A DNA stretch of 46,423 nt from Bacteroidales bacterium (lineage in GTDB: Bacteria; Bacteroidota; Bacteroidia; Bacteroidales; Tenuifilaceae). The notes below the pieces were generated by a model. That model searched no databases, had not been told where the DNA came from, and saw only the letters and a list, made by a program, of their open reading frames with translations. This document shows, piece after piece, positions 7,508 through 14,763 of the stretch (the stretch's first letter is position 1; each line of letters opens with the position of its first letter). The stretch is taken from contig DSBV01000049.1 in the NCBI GenBank assembly GCA_011045955.1, forward strand, positions 1 through 46,423, read 5' to 3'. The position numbers and the translations under genes are program-made.

Positions 7508-7539
7508 CAAATATAATGAACAAATGTTCATAATGCAAA
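7508..7539 (-). promoter_or_regulatory. Promoter of the DUF134 gene train
   Basis: On the minus strand TTTG (7536-7539) and TATATTTG (7508-7515) are separated by 20 bases, matching the Bacteroidota -33 TTTG / -7 TAnnTTTG promoter. The predicted start of transcription, near 7501, leaves a leader of about 15 bases before the ATG at 7486. Confidence 0.75.
7517..7530. promoter_or_regulatory. Operator-like palindrome TGAACA-AA-TGTTCA
   Basis: A perfect 6-bp inverted repeat with a 2-base spacer. It occupies the spacer between -33 and -7 of the DUF134 promoter and lies near the -33 position of the divergent thioesterase promoter. Repression of both directions by the DUF134 protein is the simplest reading. 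Confidence 0.65.
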
Positions 7540-7547
7540 AAAATAAA

Positions 7548-7555
7548 TAATTTTG
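7548..7555 (+). promoter_or_regulatory. -7 box of the thioesterase gene
   Basis: TAATTTTG fits TAnnTTTG and lies 19 bases before the ATG at 7575, giving a very short leader. No clear -33 TTG is seen. Confidence 0.5.
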
Positions 7556-7574
7556 TCGAAAAAATAATTAGTAG

Positions 7575-7985
7575 ATGATAAGTTCAAAAACAACTCAATA
7601 TAGGGTGATGTTTCCAAGGGACTTAAACAATAATGGAACTTTATTTGGGGGCTTGGCCATGCAGTGGTTGGATTTGGATGAAGTGGCCTATATTACTGCA
7701 ACCCTATTTTCCGGGAAGAAAATTGTAACCGTATCGGTGTGTAAGGTCAATTTTATTGCACCGGTGCTGCTCAATACGATTGTGGAGATTAGCAGTGACG
7801 TTCAAAAGGTTGGCTCCACAAAAATGGAAGTTTTGGTTGAGATTTATCAGGAAGATATGTATTCAAATTCTCGAAACAAGGTTGTTGATGCTACCTTTAT
7901 CTTTGCCGCGGTGGATGAGGATAATAAGCCTATTCGATTGATGGATAGTAAGGTTGAGTTTGAAGTTAAGAACGATTTAATCTAG
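7575..7985 (+). CDS. Acyl-CoA thioesterase, hotdog fold (YciA/BACH type)
   Basis: A 136-residue protein that hydrolyses acyl-CoA to free acid and CoA in the cytoplasm. NNNGTLFGGLAMQWLDLDEV at about residues 17-36 is the signature 'N..GtlfGG..m.w.D..a' of this subgroup, with Asp at the catalytic position. SVCKVNFIAPVLLNTIVEI (about 55-73) is the second conserved strand region. Length is normal. It is transcribed away from the DUF134 regulator and shares its control region; downstream it meets rluD tail to tail. Confidence 0.88.
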   Translation: MISSKTTQYRVMFPRDLNNNGTLFGGLAMQWLDLDEVAYITATLFSGKKIVTVSVCKVNFIAPVLLNTIVEISSDVQKVGSTKMEVLVEIYQEDMYSNSRNKVVDATFIFAAVDEDNKPIRLMDSKVEFEVKNDLI

Positions 7986-8027
7986 TTGAGATGGCTTTTT
8001 ATTAGTCAGGAACCATCATAAAAATTT

Positions 8028-9095
8028 TTATTCTTCAAGACCTTTTCCTGTGGAGTATTTTCTCCATTTCTCAATCAGCGCAGACATATCGTATGGTAGC
8101 TGTGAGTCAAAGTAAAGCCGCTGGTTGGTGAGTGGGTGGGTAAAACCAAGCGTTTTGGCGTGCAGGGCATGGCGGGGGCATACCTCAAAACAGTTCTCAA
8201 CAAACTGCTTATACTTTGTGGTTAGGTTACCTTTCAGGATTTTAACGCCACCGTAAACCTCATCGCTGAAAAGTGGATGCCTGATGTATTCCATGTGGGC
8301 GCGGATTTGGTGGGTGCGACCGGTCTCCAGCTTACATTCAATGAGGGTGGTGTGTCCAAATCGTTCTATTGCGCGCCAGTGTGTAACGGCATGTTTACCT
8401 TGTTCCCCATCGGGGAAAACTTGCATACGCTTGCGGTCGCGAATGCTGCGACCAATATGCCCTGTTACTGTTCCGCTATCGGTTCCCATATCACCCCAAA
8501 CAAGGGCAACGTATAGCCTGTCGGTGGTGCGTTCATAGAACTGCCGGGCCAGGTGATTCATGGCCATCTCGGTTTTGGCAATAACCAGCAGCCCCGATGT
8601 GTTTCGGTCGATACGGTGGACAAGTCCAGGCCGAACCTCGCCGCTTCTAAAGAGCGGAACATCACGTAGGTGGTAGAGTAGGGCGTTCACCAGCGTGCCG
8701 GTGAAATTGCCATGTGCCGGGTGCACTATCATCCTGGCGGGCTTGTTCACCACAAGCAAAGCCTCGTCCTCATAAACTATGTCGATGGGGATGTTTTCGG
8801 GTTTGATATCGGTTTCGCGGGGTGGGTAAGCCAGAACAATGGAAATGGCATCGAGTGGCTTTACCTTATACGACGATTTTACGGCTTTGCCGTTAACCAG
8901 TATATTGCCTGCTTCGGCTGCACCCTGAATACGATTGCGGCTAACGTTGCGTATCTTTTCGGTCAGGAACTTGTCGATTCGAGTTGGTGTTTGCCCCTTA
9001 TCGACCTCAATGCGGAAATGCTCGTAAAGGTCGGCCTGCTCCGCCGCTCCGTTCTCCGGCTCATCATAGGGTTCGTACAGCCGGTTATCGTTCAT
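8028..9095 (-). CDS. rluD: 23S rRNA pseudouridine synthase, RluD family
   Basis: A 355-residue RluA-family synthase. An N-terminal S4 RNA-binding domain spans about residues 35-95 (TRIDKFLTEKI, RIQGAAEAGNILVNGKAVK). The catalytic motif HRIDRNTSGLLV (about 160-171) carries the active-site Asp. RTHQIRAHMEYIRHPLFSDEVYGG is the conserved RxHQIR segment. The likely targets are 23S rRNA uridines in helix 69. The start overlaps the stop of the T9SS gene by 4 bases. A 25-residue acidic N-terminal extension precedes the S4 domain. Confidence 0.93.
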   Translation of the reverse strand: MNDNRLYEPYDEPENGAAEQADLYEHFRIEVDKGQTPTRIDKFLTEKIRNVSRNRIQGAAEAGNILVNGKAVKSSYKVKPLDAISIVLAYPPRETDIKPENIPIDIVYEDEALLVVNKPARMIVHPAHGNFTGTLVNALLYHLRDVPLFRSGEVRPGLVHRIDRNTSGLLVIAKTEMAMNHLARQFYERTTDRLYVALVWGDMGTDSGTVTGHIGRSIRDRKRMQVFPDGEQGKHAVTHWRAIERFGHTTLIECKLETGRTHQIRAHMEYIRHPLFSDEVYGGVKILKGNLTTKYKQFVENCFEVCPRHALHAKTLGFTHPLTNQRLYFDSQLPYDMSALIEKWRKYSTGKGLEE

Positions 9096-11002
9096 CGCTT
9101 TATAACCACTTTGGATGTTAGGAATTGTCCGTTTGCCAGGTTTACTCGGAGTATGTATATACCCGCCGGGATATGTCCAACGCCTATGGGTTGGTTTGAA
9201 TAGAACTGTTTACTTTCAATCACCTGGCCGGTTATGGAAATCAGTTGATACCATTTTGCTGTCCCATTAATGTCAGTATCGATATAAATAAACTCAGCGG
9301 CAGGATTGGGGTAAACTCTAAATCCCTTGCTTGATGTTGTGGGGGTAGATGTGGGTATTTGGTAAAACTTGCCAAAAATAGGTCTGATCATTATAGTTCC
9401 CTCAAACTGGGTGTTTGTCCAGTAACCGGGCAGATTGTGAAAAATCCTTTTGCGATTGTTTGTGTTTCGGTCAAATCCCACATTCATAAACTCAGTGGTG
9501 TTTTGCTGCCAGCCCAGGTAGAAGTTACTCTTGGGAATTTCAATGGGATCGATACGGTAAATGGTAAAGCAGTTCAAACTATCGGTAAACTGGGGTCGGG
9601 AGGTGCTTTCCTGGTAGATAATGTTGCCGGGTTTGCCGTTGTCATCGGCCCAAACAGTAATCTTAAAGGGTTGGCTGTTGGCATCCTGGTAGCTACGGTT
9701 AAAGTAAACCATTACGCCAACCAAAGTATCGGTTTTATAGTTGTAAAATTGTTGGGCAACCATGGCGTTTGTAGTTCCTTCGCCAAAAAGGCCATAGCCG
9801 CTTTCGGCACTGCCGTCGTCGAGCGCATAGTAATTATAAAAGTTGAGTTGCTGAGCCAGTGTGTCGTTATATCGGAAATGTTTAGTGGCCTCATCAAAAT
9901 CGGTTTGCAGGAATGTTTTCATAAGGAACTTAGCCGAATCGGGCCAAGCGGAAGTAAAGTTGTAATCGAACAGGCGTGTGTATGCGAATTCCTGATATCC
10001 GTAAATATTCTCAGCTCCTCCCGAAAAGGAGTACTCATCACCCGTTGAAAGGTTGGTAACCGAAAACCGGCGGGTTACATTCCATGTGGTTGGGCCAAGG
10101 TTGCTGTAAACAATTTTAAACTCACGGGGAACATTCATTTCAGTGTTTTGGGATTTGGCAAAGTGCGACCAAGGAATCGATTTGTAATTTTTAAGGAAAG
10201 GGTAAATGGGCTTGCGGAACGCAATATCGTTGTAAACGGTATCGTCCCAGTTACGTAACCTATTCAGGTAAACCATATCGATATGCCAGTGGTCGGAGTT
10301 GGTTTTGAGACCAGGAACTGTAGCATTTTCCATGAGCGATGCGTATCCAATAAAACGAAAACAGAACCCGTTTTCTAAAAAAGAAGGATTATTAATATTG
10401 ATGTTAACGGTAAAGAATGTTGAATCGAGTTTAGATGAGTTTTTCTGTGTTTTTTTGTTGAGCAAATGGTTGTAGAATTCAATTTTGTTGGCTTTAAAGT
10501 TGACCGACGCTGCCCAACTTCTAACCCAACGGTTTTCCGATGGGCTAAACAGTTCCAGTACAAGCGAATCGTTTGGGCTGGGTTGGTAGCCTAACCCTCC
10601 GGGTTGAACGCTGAACGATAGGTAGATGCTATCGGTAGCCGGATAGTTGAGGTTTATGGGGAGTGAGGTAAGCGTATCGGCAGGTTGTGGGTAGGTGGTA
10701 AGATGGGCATGCAAAATGCCCTTGCGGTTAATGGCATTGAACGTGGCTACACCTATGGTAGGTGGGTTTATGGCATAGGTTTGATTCGAAATTACATTGC
10801 TGGGCTCCCAGAGTTCAAGGGTGGGAAAGGGCAGGTTTCGGGCAAAATCGTCGAAAAAAGGGAGTGTAAGGGTTGTTTTCGATTCTTTGGGCATTTCAAC
10901 AGGCTGAGTTGTTTGGTAGCCCGAAAGGTTTACTAATATCTCCTGCCCAAAGGAAAAGTTTGAAGCAAAAATGAGTATTAGAGTGATTAATGCTTTCTGC
11001 AT
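9092..11002 (-). CDS. Secreted T9SS type A sorting-domain protein
   Basis: A 636-residue exported protein. Residues 1-19 form a signal peptide (MQKALITLILIFASNFSFG). The last roughly 80 residues form a type IX secretion C-terminal domain: GFRVYPNPAAEFIYID, then the WYQLISITGQVI strand, GHIPAGIYILRV and VVIKR at the end. The middle looks like beta-sandwich modules without a recognisable catalytic motif. It should cross the outer membrane via the Por machinery and be anchored or released. It is between a PASTA protein gene and rluD, 7 bases after the PASTA gene. Confidence 0.87.
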   Translation of the reverse strand: MQKALITLILIFASNFSFGQEILVNLSGYQTTQPVEMPKESKTTLTLPFFDDFARNLPFPTLELWEPSNVISNQTYAINPPTIGVATFNAINRKGILHAHLTTYPQPADTLTSLPINLNYPATDSIYLSFSVQPGGLGYQPSPNDSLVLELFSPSENRWVRSWAASVNFKANKIEFYNHLLNKKTQKNSSKLDSTFFTVNININNPSFLENGFCFRFIGYASLMENATVPGLKTNSDHWHIDMVYLNRLRNWDDTVYNDIAFRKPIYPFLKNYKSIPWSHFAKSQNTEMNVPREFKIVYSNLGPTTWNVTRRFSVTNLSTGDEYSFSGGAENIYGYQEFAYTRLFDYNFTSAWPDSAKFLMKTFLQTDFDEATKHFRYNDTLAQQLNFYNYYALDDGSAESGYGLFGEGTTNAMVAQQFYNYKTDTLVGVMVYFNRSYQDANSQPFKITVWADDNGKPGNIIYQESTSRPQFTDSLNCFTIYRIDPIEIPKSNFYLGWQQNTTEFMNVGFDRNTNNRKRIFHNLPGYWTNTQFEGTIMIRPIFGKFYQIPTSTPTTSSKGFRVYPNPAAEFIYIDTDINGTAKWYQLISITGQVIESKQFYSNQPIGVGHIPAGIYILRVNLANGQFLTSKVVIKR

Positions 11003-11009
11003 TGTATCG

Positions 11010-11888
11010 CTATTCTATGATTTCGTCGGCCTGCTTGGTTAGCTTAGCGTTAACCGAGTCGGCACGTTCAATTTTTGGGATACGCGCTTGGTTTAGCGTT
11101 AGCCAAATATCAACCCTGGTTCCAAAGCTTAGGGTTGCGTTTTCCATGTAAGCAGGGTACTGGCTATACACCCTTGCATCTAACGAGTCGTTGTGCGTAA
11201 TTATTGTTTCATCGTATCGTATTCTGCCAACATTAAGCGATGCTTCAATTATTCTGTTTACTGCATCATTAAGTTTAAGGCCTATGAGTAGTGGTATTCC
11301 GGTACGTTCACCCTGCATGCCCTGGCCTAGAACCAGGTCGATCTTTGAGCCCTTGGGGATACGTGTGCCCGGTTCAGCAATTTTTCCATCAAATCGTTGT
11401 TCAAGTACATTGTTTAGTCCTAGGTCGGGGCGGAAGTATAGGGTGCCAACCTCAAAGCCTTCCTGTTCAAGTATAGCCTTGGCTTGCCTTAGGGTGTAGC
11501 CAACTATATTAGGAATTTCAATTTTGATAGGGTTTTTGGCATTGATGGTAACAAATACCCTTCGGTTTTTTTTAACCATAGTTCCCGGTTCGGGATTCTG
11601 GGCGATTACACTTCCCGGTTTCTTGTTAAATATGTAAACCGAATCGGCAATTTCAATCCTCTGGTTGTTATCGGCAATTACCTTAGCGGCTTCCTCTACT
11701 GCCATACCTATAAGGTTAGGGGTTGGTTGTTCCTGGTTATGCCTGGTGTATATCCTTAAAAAGATCATGAGCGCAATAAGCACTACGACTATCAAGCCTA
11801 ATCCATTTATTACCGTGCTAATATAAGGGATTCGGTATAGCTTCAGAAGGTGCTTTTTTACTTTCTCGAATGCGGTTTTGGTTGTCAT
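11010..11888 (-). CDS. Membrane-anchored PASTA-domain protein
   Basis: A 292-residue protein. Residues about 21-46 form one transmembrane helix (GLGLIVVVLIALMIFL). Three PASTA repeats follow, at about 50-115, 117-190 and 195-270; each begins near a 'P.liGm...A...I' pattern (PNLIGMAVEEAAKVI, PNIVGYTLRQAKAIL, PLLIGLKLNDAVNRI). There is no kinase domain, so it is not a PASTA kinase. The PASTA part would lie in the periplasm and probably bind peptidoglycan or its precursors. Such stand-alone PASTA proteins are usual in Bacteroidota next to rluD. Confidence 0.88.
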   Translation of the reverse strand: MTTKTAFEKVKKHLLKLYRIPYISTVINGLGLIVVVLIALMIFLRIYTRHNQEQPTPNLIGMAVEEAAKVIADNNQRIEIADSVYIFNKKPGSVIAQNPEPGTMVKKNRRVFVTINAKNPIKIEIPNIVGYTLRQAKAILEQEGFEVGTLYFRPDLGLNNVLEQRFDGKIAEPGTRIPKGSKIDLVLGQGMQGERTGIPLLIGLKLNDAVNRIIEASLNVGRIRYDETIITHNDSLDARVYSQYPAYMENATLSFGTRVDIWLTLNQARIPKIERADSVNAKLTKQADEIIE

Positions 11889-11946
11889 AATGCATGGTGA
11901 TTAAACATGATACAAAAATAGCATAAACATGTAATAATTCTACCAA

Positions 11947-13071
11947 TTAGTTGTATAGCTTAATAATATTGTATAATGAGTCGCGCTCGGCTGGTATTTT
12001 ATTCGCTTCTTTAATAAGTTGGGTCAGCCGGTCAACAGTCATCACTGGTTTTTGCTCTTCGGCGCCAGCCATGGAGTATATCTTTGTAGTATCGTCGATA
12101 GTTCCGTCAATATCGTCGGCGCCAAAGTGGATGGCAAGGCGGGTGTTATGAATGCCAAGCATGGGCCAATACGCTTTAAGATGTTTGATATTGTCCATGA
12201 AGATTCTGGAAACCGCAAAGTTACGTAAGTCCTCAACCAGATTTACCTCGCCTAAGTATCCCATGGGGTTGTTGGCTGCCCTAAATTTTAAAGGGATAAA
12301 GCAGTTGAAGCCATGGGTTTCGTCCTGTAAGTTTCGTATTGCCTCCATGTGCTGTACCCTGTGCCTGTAACTTTCAATATGGCCGTAAAGCATGGTGGCA
12401 TTCGATTGAATGCCAATCTCATGCGCGGCTTTGTGAATGGCTAGCCACGCTGCGCCCGATGCTTTATTGGGGCATATTTTGGCTCTCACGGCCGGGTCGA
12501 AAATCTCCGCACCCCCTCCTGGGATGGAATCCAGTCCATACTCTTTGAGTATCCTCAAACCCTCCGCGTACGATAGCTTGCTTTTACGAATCACGTAATC
12601 GAGTTCAATGGCGGAGAAGGCTTTTACGTGGATGTTGGGAAGAATCTCCTTAACGGCTTTGATCATTTTCCCGTAGTAATCCAAATCCCACTTGGGGTGA
12701 ACACCGCCAACTATATGTACCTCGGTTACATCGCTGTTCTGGTACTTGCGAGCCATGTTGCTTATATTCTCGAGAGTGAAAACCCAGCTCTCGGGGTCGC
12801 CGGCACCTTTGTGGTACGAGCAAAACTTGCAGTTGAAAACGCAAAGGTTGGTTGGTTCAATATGAAAGTTTTTGTTGAAAAGAATGTAATCGCCATTTAA
12901 CCTTTGGTTCACTACGTTAGCCAGTTGCGATAGTAGATCAAGGTTGGCTTTCTCGTATAGGTATTCGGTCTCGCTGGGCTTAATACGCTGGCCGCACATC
13001 ACCTTTTCGGCAATACCCTTTAAAGAAAGGTCAGTAATTTTAGGCTCTATGGTTTTGATAATTGGTTCCAT
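11947..13071 (-). CDS. mqnE: Aminofutalosine synthase
   Basis: A 374-residue radical SAM enzyme that joins 3-[(1-carboxyvinyl)oxy]benzoate to the adenosyl group in the futalosine route to menaquinone. The SAM-cluster motif CVFNCKFC at about residues 77-84 is preceded by FHIEPTNL. EVHIVGGVHPKWDLDYYGKM (about 116-135) and SIPGGGAEIFDPAVR (about 185-200) are family hallmarks. Menaquinone by this route is common in anaerobic Bacteroidota. It stands alone between the rpmH terminator and the PASTA gene. A near-consensus -7 box (TATCTTTA) lies about 20 bases before the start. Confidence 0.92.
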   Translation of the reverse strand: MEPIIKTIEPKITDLSLKGIAEKVMCGQRIKPSETEYLYEKANLDLLSQLANVVNQRLNGDYILFNKNFHIEPTNLCVFNCKFCSYHKGAGDPESWVFTLENISNMARKYQNSDVTEVHIVGGVHPKWDLDYYGKMIKAVKEILPNIHVKAFSAIELDYVIRKSKLSYAEGLRILKEYGLDSIPGGGAEIFDPAVRAKICPNKASGAAWLAIHKAAHEIGIQSNATMLYGHIESYRHRVQHMEAIRNLQDETHGFNCFIPLKFRAANNPMGYLGEVNLVEDLRNFAVSRIFMDNIKHLKAYWPMLGIHNTRLAIHFGADDIDGTIDDTTKIYSMAGAEEQKPVMTVDRLTQLIKEANKIPAERDSLYNIIKLYN

Positions 13072-13100
13072 CGAAAAAATTTGTGGTAAAGATACATCAA

Positions 13101-13134
13101 GTAAACAAAAAAGGCAGGTTGTTTACCCGCCTTT
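13101..13134 (-). terminator. Rho-independent terminator after rpmH
   Basis: On the minus strand AAAGGCGGGT (13134-13125) pairs with ACCTGCCTTT (13119-13110), with one G-U pair and a five-base loop. A TTTTTT-rich tract follows. It ends rpmH transcription just before mqnE. Confidence 0.85.
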
Positions 13135-13156
13135 ATCTGTTATGATTGGTTAGCAA

Positions 13157-13312
13157 TTATTTCCGGAAAATTTCATCGGAAACAGTCAGTCTCTTTCTTC
13201 CCTTTGCACGGCGGGCAGCCAGAACCCTGCGGCCATTGTGGGTCGACATGCGTTCACGGAATCCGTGTTTATTTCTTCTTTTCCTGATGGATGGCTGAAA
13301 TGTTCTTTTCAT
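13157..13312 (-). CDS. rpmH: 50S ribosomal protein L34
   Basis: A 51-residue very basic protein, starting [18 protein letters not shown] and continuing [20 protein letters not shown], the nearly invariant L34 sequence, with a short Bacteroidota-type C-terminal extension ([11 protein letters not shown]). It is a structural component of the large ribosomal subunit. A promoter and a hairpin lie in its long leader. The gene is monocistronic, being followed by its own terminator. Confidence 0.97.
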   Translation of the reverse strand: MKRTFQPSIRKRRNKHGFRERMSTHNGRRVLAARRAKGRKRLTVSDEIFRK

Positions 13313-13350
13313 CTCTGTATGCTTTACTTATTATTATTTCCAGCAAATCT

Positions 13351-13368
13351 ATGGCTTTTTAAAGCCAT
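13351..13368 (-). promoter_or_regulatory. Leader hairpin upstream of rpmH
   Basis: ATGGCTTT and AAAGCCAT form a perfect 8-bp inverted repeat with a 2-base centre in the roughly 60-base untranslated leader of rpmH. Without a U-run after it, it is not a terminator; an RNA element for autoregulation or stability is possible. Confidence 0.4.
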
Positions 13369-13378
13369 TTTGGGTTTG

Positions 13379-13386
13379 CAAAGGTA
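13379..13386 (-). promoter_or_regulatory. -7 box of rpmH
   Basis: TACCTTTG on the minus strand fits TAnnTTTG, about 65 bases before the rpmH ATG. Confidence 0.6.
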
Positions 13387-13473
13387 AAACAATTTTTCAA
13401 TATTAAAAAAGGTGGCGGCTAAAAATTCTAAAATAGTTAACCGCTAAGGGGGTAATACCTGAGCTATGTTCAT

Positions 13474-13515
13474 TCTTACCTTTAATCTTTACCCTTTATC
13501 CTTTATCCTTTACCC
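13474..13515. repeat. 7-bp tandem repeat, units TTTATCC/TTTACCC
   Basis: Six or so degenerate heptads (TTTAATC, TTTACCC, TTTATCC, TTTATCC, TTTACCC) run up to the stop codon of rsmG. No coding potential. The rest of the 207-base gap between rpmH and rsmG shows only the rpmH promoter region. Confidence 0.7.
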
Positions 13516-13519
13516 TATC

Positions 13520-14155
13520 TCACACCTCAATATGTATCACGTATTTTTCCGCAAAATACTCATCTTCAAAAAAGTCGTTTATGTTCCATTTGGTAACCCA
13601 TTTGTGGTAGGGTTTTAGTTCTTCTTTTACATCGCCCCCTTTAAGGCAAATCATGCCGTTAGGCAGATTGTTAAAACCTCCAGGGTGGATGTTTTTTTCA
13701 ACCCAAGCCATAAGCTTTGGGACTGGAGCCACTGCGCGGCTAACAACAAAATCCCACTCCTGCTTAAGGTCCTCGGCGCGTGCGGTTATTACCTCTACGT
13801 TTTGTAAACCTAACGCTCGGGAAACCTCGGCTGTAACCTTAGTTTTTTTGGCAATGGAATCGACCAGGGTAAATTTACAGTTTGGGAAAAGGATGGCAAG
13901 GGGGATGCCCGGAAAACCGCCACCAGTTCCAATATCCATAATACTGGTGCCCTTGGCAAACTGAATTGCCTTGGCAATTGCCAGCGAATGCAGCACATGG
14001 TGAACCATCAGGTTGTCGATATCCTTACGCGAGATTACGTTGATTTGCGAATTCCAGAAACTATAAAGTGGTTCAAGCTGAGCAAACTGGTCGCGTTGAG
14101 CTTGTGTTAGCTCAGGAAAGTATTGTGCAATTTGTTCCATGGCAAAACGTTTCAT
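13520..14155 (-). CDS. rsmG: 16S rRNA (guanine-527 N7)-methyltransferase
   Basis: A 211-residue SAM-dependent methyltransferase of normal length. MDIGTGGGFPGIPLAILFPN (about residues 71-90) is the SAM-binding motif I typical of RsmG/GidB, and VDSIAKKTKV (about 95-104) follows. DFVVSRAVAPVPKLMAWV is the conserved motif near residue 136. The start ATG at 14155 overlaps the sigma factor stop (ATGA), so it is translationally coupled to it. Confidence 0.93.
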   Translation of the reverse strand: MKRFAMEQIAQYFPELTQAQRDQFAQLEPLYSFWNSQINVISRKDIDNLMVHHVLHSLAIAKAIQFAKGTSIMDIGTGGGFPGIPLAILFPNCKFTLVDSIAKKTKVTAEVSRALGLQNVEVITARAEDLKQEWDFVVSRAVAPVPKLMAWVEKNIHPGGFNNLPNGMICLKGGDVKEELKPYHKWVTKWNINDFFEDEYFAEKYVIHIEV

Positions 14156-14763
14156 ATATGGTGTGGCGGAAGGTTGCTCAGGATGTTTGAGAGTAACTCG
14201 CGGGCTCTAAAAAGTTGTGCTTTTACGGTTCCAAGTGGAAGATCCAACTCTTCGGCTATCTCTTCGTAGGAGTACTCCTTAAAGTAGCGCAGTTCTATGA
14301 GTTTACGGTAGCGGGGCTTAAGATTCGAAACCACCTCCTGAACCAGTTTTATGTTTTGTTCCTTTATCAAGTTCTCCTCAGGGTCAAGTGTTGATGCTGG
14401 AATAGCCGACGATGGCGACATGGAATTGCCTTCGGCATCCTCAGCGCCTTGGTCAATGGATATCAAATTGGCCTTGCGCTTACGGATAAAGTCAATACAG
14501 TTGTTCGATGCAATCTTGAAAAGCCAGGTGCTAAAGGCGTATTTAGGGGTGTACTGATGAATATTCTTAAAGGCTTTGCCAAAAGCCTCAAGGGTTAGGT
14601 CTTCGGCATCGCTTTTGTTATTAACCATTTTCAGTAGCATGTAGTATATGGCATCCCGGTACCTATCCATAAGCTCGGCATAAGCTTTCTGGTCGCCTTT
14701 AATTGCTTTGTCCACAAGCACAAGGTCGTATTTAGCCTTCTCTGAAAGATTTTCCGGGATCAT
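14152..14763 (-). CDS. ECF-type RNA polymerase sigma factor (sigma-70 family)
   Basis: A 203-residue sigma factor from the ATG at 14763, which overlaps the glycosyltransferase stop as TAATG (an ATG at 14769 is also possible). Region 2 covers about residues 20-90 (DAEDLTLEAFGKAFKNI, then KYAFSTWLFKIASNNCIDFI). Region 4 covers about 145-200 (RKLIELRYFKEYSYEEIAEE, LPLGTVKAQLFRARELL). No anti-sigma gene is adjacent, so control may lie elsewhere. Confidence 0.92.
   Translation of the reverse strand: MIPENLSEKAKYDLVLVDKAIKGDQKAYAELMDRYRDAIYYMLLKMVNNKSDAEDLTLEAFGKAFKNIHQYTPKYAFSTWLFKIASNNCIDFIRKRKANLISIDQGAEDAEGNSMSPSSAIPASTLDPEENLIKEQNIKLVQEVVSNLKPRYRKLIELRYFKEYSYEEIAEELDLPLGTVKAQLFRARELLSNILSNLPPHHI

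Noticed and set aside
9359-10048. Long plus-strand ORF (229 codons) inside the T9SS protein gene
   Set aside because: It is antisense to a well-supported gene, has no family motif and no start signal; a composition shadow.
13474-13515. CRISPR-like array
   Set aside because: Units are only seven bases with no spacers and no cas genes nearby.
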